Shown one piece after another: positions 51,328-59,687 of a DNA stretch of 64,000 bases. Source of the stretch: Opitutia bacterium Tous-C4FEB (GTDB taxonomy: Bacteria > Verrucomicrobiota > Verrucomicrobiia > Opitutales > Opitutaceae). How positions within the stretch are numbered: the first letter of the stretch is position 1; the number at the start of each line of letters is the position of its first letter. A program made the position numbers and the translations under genes. The DNA lies in the NCBI GenBank assembly GCA_002304445.1, contig NEVA01000004.1:1-64000 (forward strand). Direction: 5' to 3'. The notes beneath the pieces were generated by a model that saw nothing but the letters and a program-made list of their open reading frames with translations, was not told the DNA's origin and made no database searches.

Positions 51328-52892
51328 CACCGAGGATCCTCGGCTTGGGTCGGAGTCGAAGAGCTCTTGTAGTTGTTGAGAGATTTTCGAAAGGCTTCCG
51401 CCCTCTGGGTGATCGTTTCCGGCAGAGGGAAGCTATCCGTGCGAAAGGGTTCAGCCGGGAGTCCGGCCGCGTTGTAGAGGTTTGCTAAGGTGAAGTTTTT
51501 CCAGGCATACCGAACGTAGCTGGGCTGGCTCACCTGCGGACTGCTGACCACCACCGCGTGGCCTTTGATGACGGCTTTAGCCGCGACAAACCTTCCATCG
51601 GAGCCGGCCACTTCGAAGCCAACCACTTCTCCCGCCGGGGCGCGGAACGCTTCTGGATCTGCGCCGGGTTCGAGCTTGGGCGTTCGATTCATCACGACTT
51701 CGCCCGCTTCGAGTCCGTCCGCTTGTAGAAAGTGAACCACCGCTTGGCCCGTCGCAAATTCCACCCGGTTGAACCGCGGCCCGGCCGCGATCACCGATTT
51801 TCCTTCGGCGCGCAGGGCAAGGCGGGCCAACCGCTCGCCGAGATCCAATTTTTGCCGAGGATGGATGTCGCCAAATTCTCCCCGATCGAGCGCCACCGCC
51901 ATGCCCGTGTTGGGCAGGGCCCGGCTTTTGTCCTGCGCCTCGCGCACCCACGCCCACGCTTCGCCGGACTTGTCGCTGGAGAACGGGAACGAGGCCAATT
52001 GCACCCAGTAAAAGGGAATGTCACCCAGCCCCCACTGCTCCCGCCAGCGCACAATCAGTTTTGAAAACAGCGCCTGATATGGCTTCGGATCGTGACCACC
52101 TGACTCGCCCTGATACCAGATGACCCCTTTGATGGGAAACCGCTGCAGCGGGGCAATCATGCCATTGTAGAAGACCGAAGGGTTCTTGGGATTCGTCAGA
52201 GCGTTCAGGCGTTTGGAGTCCGGCGATACTTCGCGCAGGGCCTGGTCGTCGAGCCAGGCTTCGACGGAGGTGGCGCCTTGGGCCGAGTGGATGAAGCCGA
52301 TCGGCACGCCCAGTTCCCGCTGCACGGCATGGCAAAAATAATATCCCACGGCGCTGATCTCTCCCGAATTGGTTGGGTCAGCCGCGCTCCAACCATCCAT
52401 GGTCGTCGTCTTCACCCGCTGGACCTCACGTTGTGGCGTTTCGGCGGGCGTCACCTTCGCCTTAAAGACTCGGACCCGTGGATTCCCGAAGCTCTGGGGA
52501 GCCCTCGCGTATTCGGGCATGCTTTTCAAAGCCATGCCCATATTTGACTGACCGGAGCCCACCCACACGTCGCCGATCATCACGTCTGACAGGGTGAGCT
52601 TTTGCGGACCTACGACCTCGATCGTATGCGGACCGCCCGCGGTCATGGCCGGTAACTGCACCTCCCACATTCCATCACGAACGGTGCTGCGTGCTTCCTG
52701 ACCGGCAAACCTCACCACCACCTCCGAGCGATCCGCGCCCGTGCCAAAAATACGGATCGGCTGATTCCGCTGCAGAACCATGTGGTCCGAGAACAAACCG
52801 TTCAGCGCAAAATCCCCCGCCTGCAGATGCCCGGCAGAAAGCGTAAACAACAACGTCAGAAATGGGCCGATTCGCTGCAGGTATTTTTTCAT
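51327..52892 (-). CDS. Sialate O-acetylesterase family (SASA) protein
   Basis: 521 aa from ATG 52892 (MKKYLQRIGPFLTLLFTLSA, signal); ATG 52907 is an in-frame alternative. SGNH-type motifs are DVWVGSGQSNMGMALKSM with the nucleophile Ser near residue 116, GATSVEAWLDD, VIWYQGESGGHDPKPYQALF, and GDIHPRQKLDLGERLA with the catalytic Asp and His. These enzymes remove acetyl groups from sugars, not only sialic acid, before glycosidases act. The N-terminal part (about 30-110) is a beta-sandwich (LNGLFSDHMVLQRNQPI). It is coupled to the alpha/beta hydrolase by a one-base overlap. The 126 bp upstream hold no visible promoter signal. Confidence 0.9.
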   Translation of the reverse strand: MKKYLQRIGPFLTLLFTLSAGHLQAGDFALNGLFSDHMVLQRNQPIRIFGTGADRSEVVVRFAGQEARSTVRDGMWEVQLPAMTAGGPHTIEVVGPQKLTLSDVMIGDVWVGSGQSNMGMALKSMPEYARAPQSFGNPRVRVFKAKVTPAETPQREVQRVKTTTMDGWSAADPTNSGEISAVGYYFCHAVQRELGVPIGFIHSAQGATSVEAWLDDQALREVSPDSKRLNALTNPKNPSVFYNGMIAPLQRFPIKGVIWYQGESGGHDPKPYQALFSKLIVRWREQWGLGDIPFYWVQLASFPFSSDKSGEAWAWVREAQDKSRALPNTGMAVALDRGEFGDIHPRQKLDLGERLARLALRAEGKSVIAAGPRFNRVEFATGQAVVHFLQADGLEAGEVVMNRTPKLEPGADPEAFRAPAGEVVGFEVAGSDGRFVAAKAVIKGHAVVVSSPQVSQPSYVRYAWKNFTLANLYNAAGLPAEPFRTDSFPLPETITQRAEAFRKSLNNYKSSSTPTQAEDPR

Positions 52893-53018
52893 CATGAAAT
52901 TTATCAAGATTCGACGCCTTCTAGGCCGCCTACGCTGGCACGTCTACTGTAGCGCCGCGCGCGAACTTTGGGCCATGCCATCATGGTTGCATGCGGAACG
53001 AAAGGTTACGGATGAGGA

Positions 53019-53970
53019 TTATGCGAACAGCGCGGTCACCGGCCGGCCCTTGTCCGCCACGGTGAAAGGCCGGCCAGAGGGCGAATGCTCGATGTGGCCT
53101 ATGTCCATGCCGAGGGCCATCGCCACCGTCGCGTTGAGATCGGGCATGGTGACGGGATTCTCCGCGACATGTTCGCCGATGGGGTCGGACTGGCCGTGGA
53201 CATAGCCGCCCTTTACACCACCGCCGGCCAGCCACCACGTAAACACACCGGGATGATGCCCGCGCCCGGCGGTGACGGTGCTGATCTGCGGGGTGCGGCC
53301 GAACTCCGTCGCCATGACCACGAGGGTGTTCGCGAGTAGCCCACGCTGATGAAGATCCCCCAACAGCGCGGCCATCGTTTGATCTACGGACGGCGTCATG
53401 AGGCGCATGGATTTGATCTGATCGTTGTGGGTGTCCCAGTTTTGATCGTCCTCCACCTCGATGAAGCGCACGCCCGCCTCGACCAGTCGGCGGGCCAGCA
53501 GGCAGCCCTTGCCAGTCCCATACGATCTTGCTCCCGTCGGAGCGGCCGGCACTGGCACGCAGGGTTTTGAGTTTTCCGGCGGCGAATAAATTCGCGGTGC
53601 GCCCGGCACCGTAACCCCGATCAACCGTTGGGTCGAAGCCGTCCTCGACGTGCTCCGCTGAAGTTTTCGCGGCGGTGTCCTTCACACCCCAGGTCAGCAC
53701 GTTGTAGAGCGAGCCCGTATCGTTCAGTCTCAATGCGGCGTCGGGAAACTTCCCCCATCGCATGTCAATATTCGGATTCGCCCGGGCGGCCAACACGGCT
53801 ACGACCGGGGAAAACCGCGCGATGGCGCCGTCGGACATCGTGACTTCCATCTCGCCCGAGGGGGTGACGGTGAGCCGCGCGGCGGGCCCGACTACGGGCG
53901 GTTCGGCGGCGAAGGCGACGGAGCTGCAGATGAGGAGAGCGAGCGCGAGCAAGCGGGAGGTGGCATTCAT
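53019..53970 (-). pseudogene. Chimeric pseudogene: N-terminus of a 954-aa-type protein joined out of frame to the C-terminus of a DUF1501 protein
   Basis: From ATG 53970 the frame reads a signal (MNATSRLLALALLICSSVAFA) and about 150 residues resembling the 954-aa protein at 41994: YNVLTWGVKDTAAK for YNLVTWQTPAK, and GFDPTVDRGYGAGRTANLFA for GFDDRILDGDTRQRTADVFA. At about 53515-53525 homology ends in KIVWDWQG. In another frame a DUF1501 C-terminus begins: [56 protein letters not shown], to the stop at 53019. The frames overlap at GGGACTGGCAAGGGC. A deletion fused two genes and left both broken. The DUF1501 part is about 165 residues where the family has about 450. Confidence 0.8.
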
Positions 53971-54029
53971 AAGGGAGTTTTCGATGGATTGAGGCAGGGA
54001 CGTGCGGTGACGGAGAAAGGAGGGGAGGT

Positions 54030-55580
54030 TCAGTTGGAAGAGGACACACTGCGGTAGCTGGGCCCGAAGTTCAGAGCACGCACCGTGAGCGGTGCGGTGC
54101 CGCGGTTGGCCAACGCCACCCACTGCACCTCGCCCGCGACGGAGGTCTCCTTCGCGTTGAGGTGCCAGTCGTTGTTCACGCTGGTGTTGCCCTGCGCATC
54201 CACGTTTGCGTGGAAAAACGGTTCGCGCTCCGGCACTTGGTCGGGCTCGAACACGCACACGCTCACCATGGCGCGACCACCGGCGGTCAGCGGCGGCGTG
54301 AAACGTCCGATCCAGATCAGTTCGCGCTCGGCCACGAGCCAAGGCTCCGGCCGACGGTTGGCCGGGAAGGCGGTCGCGGTGCTGACCTCGCGGGCGAAAC
54401 CCGCGCGCAACCCCGCCGCGACGCTGCCGCCGACGCCGAAGACCTGCGCGTCGGCCGCTCCGAACGTGGCCGTGAGCTCGGAGCCCGCGGCGAGCGTCGC
54501 GCGAAAGCTGAAATAGCTGGGGAATTCTCCGCGCGTCGCGAGCGGCACGGCGGCGGGCAACGCCACGCGCGTGTCGCGGCCCGGGCCGATCTTCGCCGGC
54601 TTGCCCGTGAGCAGCGCGTGCGTGGGCGCGGCGGTCAACAGGCGCGCGGGCCGGTAGACGCGCACGTAGTCCACCGCCATGTAGGTGCCGTGCGCCGCGT
54701 CCGTCAGTGGCGTCCACGACTCCGGCCAAGGCAGGTTGCTGAAAACGATGTTCATGCGGTCGCCGGTGTAGCCGCCGAGATACGACCAGTCGTCTTGCCC
54801 AAACTTGCCGTAGGCCTCCCGCTCCACGTTCGGAAACCATTGCGCGAACTTGCCGACGCCGGTGCGGTATTGGTCGTGGTAACGCGCGTGGGTTTGGCCG
54901 CGCCACACCTCGCGGCCGTCGAGGAAATAGATCATCTCGTGCTCCCCATACCAGAGCGCCCACGTTTGATACTGGTCAAAGGGATGCTCCACCGAAATGC
55001 CCTGCGCGACGTGGCCGCTTCCGCCTTTCGCGTCCTTCGCGTAGGCTTGGGTTTTCCAGTCGTGCCACGCGATGTGCCCTCGCCCGACCGCACCGGAGGC
55101 GCGCGCGTCCTGCCGCGTCTCGACGATGTCGATCTCGTAGCGGTCGCCGATACCGTCGCGCTTGCCTTCGATGCACGTCATCCAAAACGCGTTGTTCACG
55201 CCCGTAGCCTGACCGGGTTTGAAGCGGACCTCGATGAGCGTGTTGTTCTCGATCGTGGCGCGCGTGTAGACGAAACCGGCGGTCCACTTCGACCGGCGCT
55301 GGCCCGACGCGCGCTCCTCCTTGCGCACGTGCAGCCGCAGCTCGCCGTCGCGCACCTCGAGATTGTCCGGCCCACGCGCGGTGTCGCGCGAGAGGCTTTT
55401 GTCGTAGGATTGCGATTCCCACACAGCCGGATCGAGGCGCGTGCCTTCGAACTCGTCGGCGAAGACCAGCGCCAGCGACTCGTTGAAGGGATTGGCAGAT
55501 GGCGCGGCACCGGCCAACGGCAGACCGCAGCACACGAGGACGATGGGCAGCAGGTGCGTGAGGCGGGGGAATAGTTTCAT
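54030..55580 (-). CDS. GH16 family glycoside hydrolase with C-terminal beta domain
   Basis: 516 aa from the ATG at 55580 (MKLFPRLTHLLPIVLVCCGL, signal). The GH16 jelly roll (about 35-320) has FADEFEGTRLDPAVWESQ, WTAGFVYTRATIENNTLIEV and the catalytic E-x-D-x-x-E in YEIDIVETRQ (Glu149 nucleophile, Asp151, Glu154 acid/base). MIYFLDGREVWRG and DYVRVYRP complete the fold. It cuts internal beta-1,3- or beta-1,4-linkages (laminarin, galactan, agar-like); with a GH43 exo-galactanase nearby, beta-1,3-galactan is a reasonable guess. Residues about 335-516 are an extra beta-rich domain. The leader is CT-rich (CCCTCCGCTTCCC). Confidence 0.9.
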   Translation of the reverse strand: MKLFPRLTHLLPIVLVCCGLPLAGAAPSANPFNESLALVFADEFEGTRLDPAVWESQSYDKSLSRDTARGPDNLEVRDGELRLHVRKEERASGQRRSKWTAGFVYTRATIENNTLIEVRFKPGQATGVNNAFWMTCIEGKRDGIGDRYEIDIVETRQDARASGAVGRGHIAWHDWKTQAYAKDAKGGSGHVAQGISVEHPFDQYQTWALWYGEHEMIYFLDGREVWRGQTHARYHDQYRTGVGKFAQWFPNVEREAYGKFGQDDWSYLGGYTGDRMNIVFSNLPWPESWTPLTDAAHGTYMAVDYVRVYRPARLLTAAPTHALLTGKPAKIGPGRDTRVALPAAVPLATRGEFPSYFSFRATLAAGSELTATFGAADAQVFGVGGSVAAGLRAGFAREVSTATAFPANRRPEPWLVAERELIWIGRFTPPLTAGGRAMVSVCVFEPDQVPEREPFFHANVDAQGNTSVNNDWHLNAKETSVAGEVQWVALANRGTAPLTVRALNFGPSYRSVSSSN

Positions 55581-55624
55581 GGGAAGCGGAGGGACGGAGC
55601 GCCGAAGTTTTGGTGACGGATGGG

Positions 55625-58123
55625 TCAGTTCGCGGTCAGCTTCAGCGACGCATCGAGCGCGTAGGTGCCCTTCGCGACGGTATCGAACTCGATGACGTGC
55701 TCGCCATAGCGGACCTTGCACCGCCCACCGACGAGGGAGGTCACTGCCGCTTTCAGCAGCACGCCGTTCTTCCAATGGATATCCACGAGGAAGGCGCCGC
55801 GGGCGCGCAGTCCCTTGATGTGGCCCGTGCGCCACGTTTCCGGTTTGGCCGGGAGCAGGTGGATGCCGTTGTCATGGCTTTGCAGGAGTAGTTCGGCCAT
55901 GCCGGCGACCACGCCGAAATTTCCGTCGATCTGGAAACACAAGGTGCTTCCGCCTTGGCGCGAGTGCGTGCTGAACAGATTCCCGAGCAGGAATTTTGAC
56001 GCGAAGGAGTCGAGCAGCTCCGTGGCCAGCTTGGCATCGCCGAACCGGGCCGCGAGGCACAGGTGCCAGGCATTTGACCAGCCGGTCAGCATGCTGTCCT
56101 GCGCGAGCCGGCGCTGCTGTGACGTGCGGGCCGCCTCGAACAGGGCGGGATTGGACGTCCGGGTAATTTCGTATCCCGGATAAACCGGATACAAATGGGA
56201 CAGGTGCCGGTGGTGCGGCTCGGGCTCTTCAAAATCCTCCAGCCATTCCTGGAGTTGCCCGTGCCGGCCGATTTTGAACGGCGACAACCGCGACCGCGCC
56301 GCCTGGAAATCCGTCGCGAGCGGGGCATCGACGCCGAGGATCGCCGACGCCTGCACGGTGTTGGCGAACAGCTCGCCAATGATAGCGCGCGACATGGTTG
56401 TCCCCAAGGAGGCTGAGCCCGGCTTGGCCACGCCATTCTCACGGTAGGTGAACGTATTTTCCGGGGAATACTCCGGCAGGCCGTGAACCAGATAGTTTCG
56501 GCCCGGATACTCGAAGAGGTTATCCAGATAAAACAGCGCCACCTCTTTCATGTAGGGGTAAGCGACCTTGCGGAGATACTTCCGGTCCTGCGTGAACAAA
56601 TAGTGTTCCCAATAGTGCTGCGCGATCCAGCCCGGGAACGAGGTCCAGTCCCCGGATTGGCTGGCCCGCAGGCCCCATTGGGACATGCCGCCAAACGTGA
56701 CCCCCCGCGCGCCGTAGTTGACCTCGGCGTAAGGCTTCACCTCCGCCAAGCGGGGCGGGAAGAAATCGAGCAGCACCCGGTGCGCCTCAGGGTGGTTGGT
56801 CACATCCGCCGCCCAGTAATTCATCTCCACATTGATGTCGCTGGTGTGATGTCCCTTCCACGGCGGCAGCAGCGAATCGTTCCAGATTCCCTGCAAGGCA
56901 GGCGGGAGCGTGCCCTCGCGCGAACTGGCGATCATGAGGTAGCGGCCGAAGTTGAAGAGCAGTTTGAACAGGTCGCTGTCGCGGGGTGCCCCGCGCAGGC
57001 GGGCATCCGTCACTCCGCGCTGAAAAGCCTGCACGCGCTTGTCGGTCGGAAGGTGGGACGCAGGGCCCTTTTCCAGGGAAAAATCAACCCGGTTGAACAG
57101 CGGTTGGTAGTCGTTCAGGTGGCGCTGCAAGAGTTCTCCATAAGAGACGCCCGCCAGTCGCTTCAGGTGGGCGGCCGCCTGCCGGTCGGGATCCTCGCCT
57201 TTGAAATCCGTCGCGGCGGTGATCAAAATGAGGGCCTCGTCGGCAGCCTTCACCCTAAAACCGGCCGGGAGCGCGCTGACCTCGCCGTTCTTCGCCGCCA
57301 GTTTAAAGTGGGCGGAAAATCGGACGCTCGCCGGCGCCGTGGCCCCGTTGAAGCTGAAATGATCGGGCCCCAGCACGGTGACGACGGGTTGCCCGGGCGG
57401 CGGCAAATCTTTGAAGAACCGGGATTCGACGCTCGGGTGCCACCGATACTCGTCGCCGTCGGTGTTCTCGCGGCGATGCATGCGGCTGGAGAAGGAGATT
57501 TTCCCGGGCTGGTCGGCCGAGATTCTGACCACGATGACCTGGTCCGGAAAGCTCGTGAACGTCTCCCGTTTGTAGGTCACGCCGTCGACGGTGTAGCGGA
57601 CGGTCGAGACGGCGGTCTCCAGATCAAGCTCGCGCCGATAGTCGCGGGGGATCGACTCCGTCGAGCCAAAGTGAAGATAGAGATCCGCGAGCGGGTTGTA
57701 GATCTCGCCACGGAAACTGCCCTCGACGGTTTTCTTGGTGATCGTCGCACCGGGCGGGATGCCGGCGTTCGCGGGGGTCACTTTGCGGACCTGATCGTAT
57801 TTCCCCTCGAGCGCGAGTTGGCGCTTCCGTTTGTTCACATGGACGAATTCCGAGGAGAGCGTGGTCTCGGGAGACTTGGTCGCGGCCCAGATCGTCTCCT
57901 CGTTGAGGCTGATTTTTTCCCGTTCGATGCCACCCCAGACCATCGCGCCTAACCGGCCGTTGCCCAAAGGCAGCGCCTCCTCCCATTCGCGGGCCGGTGA
58001 CTTATACCAAAGGGTGTTCGAGCTATCTTTCGCGGGCGCCTGGGCGCTGGCGGAGATGCCCGTTAGGGTGCACGCGAGCAGTCCGAGCGGAAGCAAGCGG
58101 GTGAGGGAGGAGGGGAATTTCAT
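55625..58123 (-). CDS. GH95 family alpha-L-fucosidase (or alpha-L-galactosidase)
   Basis: The 832-aa protein has a signal (MKFPSSLTRLLPLGLLACTL). The N-terminal beta domain has LWYKSPAREWEEALPLGNGR and WGGIEREKISLNEETIW. The (alpha/alpha)6 barrel has LPPALQGIWNDSLLPPW, HTSDINVEMNYWAADVTNH, QSGDWTSFPGWIAQHYWEHY, HHRHLSHLYPVYPG, TGWSNAWHLCLAARFGD and FQIDGNFGVVAGMAELLLQS. This is the full GH95 pattern at the usual length. The enzyme removes terminal alpha-1,2-fucose or L-galactose by inversion. It follows a broken FAD-oxidoreductase gene and precedes GH16 (44-bp gap), all leftward, so it is part of the fucosylated-galactan set. Confidence 0.93.
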   Translation of the reverse strand: MKFPSSLTRLLPLGLLACTLTGISASAQAPAKDSSNTLWYKSPAREWEEALPLGNGRLGAMVWGGIEREKISLNEETIWAATKSPETTLSSEFVHVNKRKRQLALEGKYDQVRKVTPANAGIPPGATITKKTVEGSFRGEIYNPLADLYLHFGSTESIPRDYRRELDLETAVSTVRYTVDGVTYKRETFTSFPDQVIVVRISADQPGKISFSSRMHRRENTDGDEYRWHPSVESRFFKDLPPPGQPVVTVLGPDHFSFNGATAPASVRFSAHFKLAAKNGEVSALPAGFRVKAADEALILITAATDFKGEDPDRQAAAHLKRLAGVSYGELLQRHLNDYQPLFNRVDFSLEKGPASHLPTDKRVQAFQRGVTDARLRGAPRDSDLFKLLFNFGRYLMIASSREGTLPPALQGIWNDSLLPPWKGHHTSDINVEMNYWAADVTNHPEAHRVLLDFFPPRLAEVKPYAEVNYGARGVTFGGMSQWGLRASQSGDWTSFPGWIAQHYWEHYLFTQDRKYLRKVAYPYMKEVALFYLDNLFEYPGRNYLVHGLPEYSPENTFTYRENGVAKPGSASLGTTMSRAIIGELFANTVQASAILGVDAPLATDFQAARSRLSPFKIGRHGQLQEWLEDFEEPEPHHRHLSHLYPVYPGYEITRTSNPALFEAARTSQQRRLAQDSMLTGWSNAWHLCLAARFGDAKLATELLDSFASKFLLGNLFSTHSRQGGSTLCFQIDGNFGVVAGMAELLLQSHDNGIHLLPAKPETWRTGHIKGLRARGAFLVDIHWKNGVLLKAAVTSLVGGRCKVRYGEHVIEFDTVAKGTYALDASLKLTAN

Positions 58124-58180
58124 GAGAGCCAGAGTGGAAGGGACGGCCGGTAAGCGGTTCTTTTCATCGGGAGGCGCTTT

Positions 58181-58369
58181 TTATCTCACCACCGGGACGA
58201 TGACGCATTTACCTTCCCGCGTGGCGGCGACCGCCGCCATCACGCCGGAAGCTATGCCGCCATAAACGCACACGTCGGCGAGGGCGGGAATAGCCGGTTG
58301 CGGCTGAGCCAGCGCCAGTACCGGCAAAGATACTCCGGCGATCCGGGTGATAAAATTTAGGTTTCTCAT
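58181..58369 (-). pseudogene. N-terminal remnant of an exported FAD-dependent oxidoreductase
   Basis: 62 codons encode a signal (MRNLNFITRIAGVSLPVLAL) and the start of a PF12831-type FAD domain: DVCVYGGIASGVMAAVAATREGKCVIV, equivalent to the first strand-helix-strand of the Rossmann fold. The ORF then stops (VPVVR). The family normally needs over 400 more residues. The first gene of the fucosidase operon has thus been reduced to a stub, while the divergent operator-like site 117 bp upstream remains. It is too short to be an enzyme. Confidence 0.75.
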
Positions 58370-58485
58370 CAGATGGGTCGCGCAGAGGGATGGCTGCTTA
58401 CGGCGGACGTGGGTTACGCTGATCTACGGGGTGGGGACAGATGGGAGGATTAGTCGATGCCAAGAAAGCGGCTACCCTCCTCTCT

Positions 58486-58499
58486 TTGAAACCGTTCAA
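58486..58499. promoter_or_regulatory. LacI-type operator candidate between the LacI gene and the fucosidase operon
   Basis: TTGAAACCGTTCAA with 5-bp arms lies in the divergent gap, 61 bp before the LacI start and 117 bp before the stub gene. It matches the sites at 37251, 41959 and 48448. Its position between the regulator and the leftward operon suits joint autoregulation and control. Confidence 0.62.
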
Positions 58500-58559
58500 T
58501 TCGAGGGATTGCCTTCGGAGGGATGGGCGATTGGCCTAAGCGATCGTCTCCGCTCTGCC

Positions 58560-59687
58560 GTGATCACCCTGCAACAAATCGCCCGTGCCGCCGACTGCAG
58601 TCTCGCGACGGTTTCCTATGCGCTGCGGGACGATACCCGCATCCGGCCGGAGACGCGGATGCTGGTGCAGAAAGTCGCCGCGCGGCTGGGCTACCGGCCA
58701 AATCCCCGTTTCTCGGCCTTGATGTCGCACATCCGCAACTCGCGGCCCGTCGCGGCGGGAGAACGCATCGCCTTTGTCTGGGTGCACACGTCGCGGGCCG
58801 AGTCGGCGAAGGACCTGTTCCTACAACGCGTGTTTCTGGGGGCGAAGGCGCGGGCGGAGGCGTTGGGTTATGGGCTGGAGCAATTCTGGACGGCGGAACG
58901 CGGCATGACGGACCGGCGCCTGTCGCAGGTGATAAAGTCGCGGGGAATCGTGGGCGTGCTGTTGTCGCCGGTGATCCATGAAGCCGAGGTGACGCTGGAT
59001 TTGGAGTGGAACTGTTTCGCGCCCGCCGTGATCGGTAGCGCCCGCTGGAGTCCCGAGCTTCATCACGCCGGACACCACCATTATCTCGCGATGCGCCTGA
59101 CGCTCGAGAAGCTGGCCGCCGCGGGTTGCCGCCGCCCGATGGCGATCATTGAAGCCGGGGTCAACGAGCGTGCCCGCCGTGCATGGGAGGCGGCGTTTTC
59201 GGTGTTTCATCCGAACCGCGCGACGGCGGCGGAGTTGTTGCGGGTGGGCCTGCCCGAGGATCGTCGCGCCTTGGCCCGCCTGATCGAGGTGAACCGGCCC
59301 GATGCAATCGTGGTGAGCGACCACGCCACCTTCGAACAGTTTCGGGCGATGAACGTCGATGGATCGGCGCATCTGCCGGTCTTCAATTTGCACTGGTTGC
59401 CGTCGTCGCCGGAGATCGGCGGGGTCGACCAATCCTACGACATGGTGGCGGCCAACGCTGTGGATTTGGTCGTGAGCCAACTCAACAGCAACGAGACCGG
59501 CGCGCCGGCGTGGCCGCGGATGCTGCTATTTCCCGGCCGGTGGGTGGAGCCAGTGCTGCGGCGCGCCGATGTGCCGAAAGTGCCCGTCGTCGCGAACGCC
59601 GCGAGCTCCGGGCCGATCCCACACCCGCGAAAGTCGCGGCCCGTCAAAAGAGATCAGGGCGCGAGCGTCGCCGGACGTAGGCCGTAA
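58560..59687 (+). CDS. LacI family transcriptional regulator
   Basis: 375 aa from the GTG at 58560, chosen because LacI proteins start directly with the helix-turn-helix. VITLQQIARAADCSLATVSYALRDDTRIRP is the DNA-binding head, and LVQKVAARLGYRPNP the hinge region. The periplasmic-binding-protein-like sensor follows (FVWVHTSRAESAKDLFLQRV, GIVGVLLSPVIHEAEV, RRPMAIIEAGVNERARRAWE). It is divergent from the fucosidase operon and the likely reader of the TGAA-N4-TTCA sites. Its 3' end overlaps the convergent sulfatase gene by 34 bp. The 71 extra residues in the track are probably not translated. Confidence 0.9.
   Translation: MITLQQIARAADCSLATVSYALRDDTRIRPETRMLVQKVAARLGYRPNPRFSALMSHIRNSRPVAAGERIAFVWVHTSRAESAKDLFLQRVFLGAKARAEALGYGLEQFWTAERGMTDRRLSQVIKSRGIVGVLLSPVIHEAEVTLDLEWNCFAPAVIGSARWSPELHHAGHHHYLAMRLTLEKLAAAGCRRPMAIIEAGVNERARRAWEAAFSVFHPNRATAAELLRVGLPEDRRALARLIEVNRPDAIVVSDHATFEQFRAMNVDGSAHLPVFNLHWLPSSPEIGGVDQSYDMVAANAVDLVVSQLNSNETGAPAWPRMLLFPGRWVEPVLRRADVPKVPVVANAASSGPIPHPRKSRPVKRDQGASVAGRRP

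Noticed and set aside
52981-54963. 660-aa minus-strand ORF as one gene
   Set aside because: Its first third overlaps GH16 in another frame and its last third is a frame-shifted DUF1501. Only 53019-53970 carries recognisable, broken sequence.
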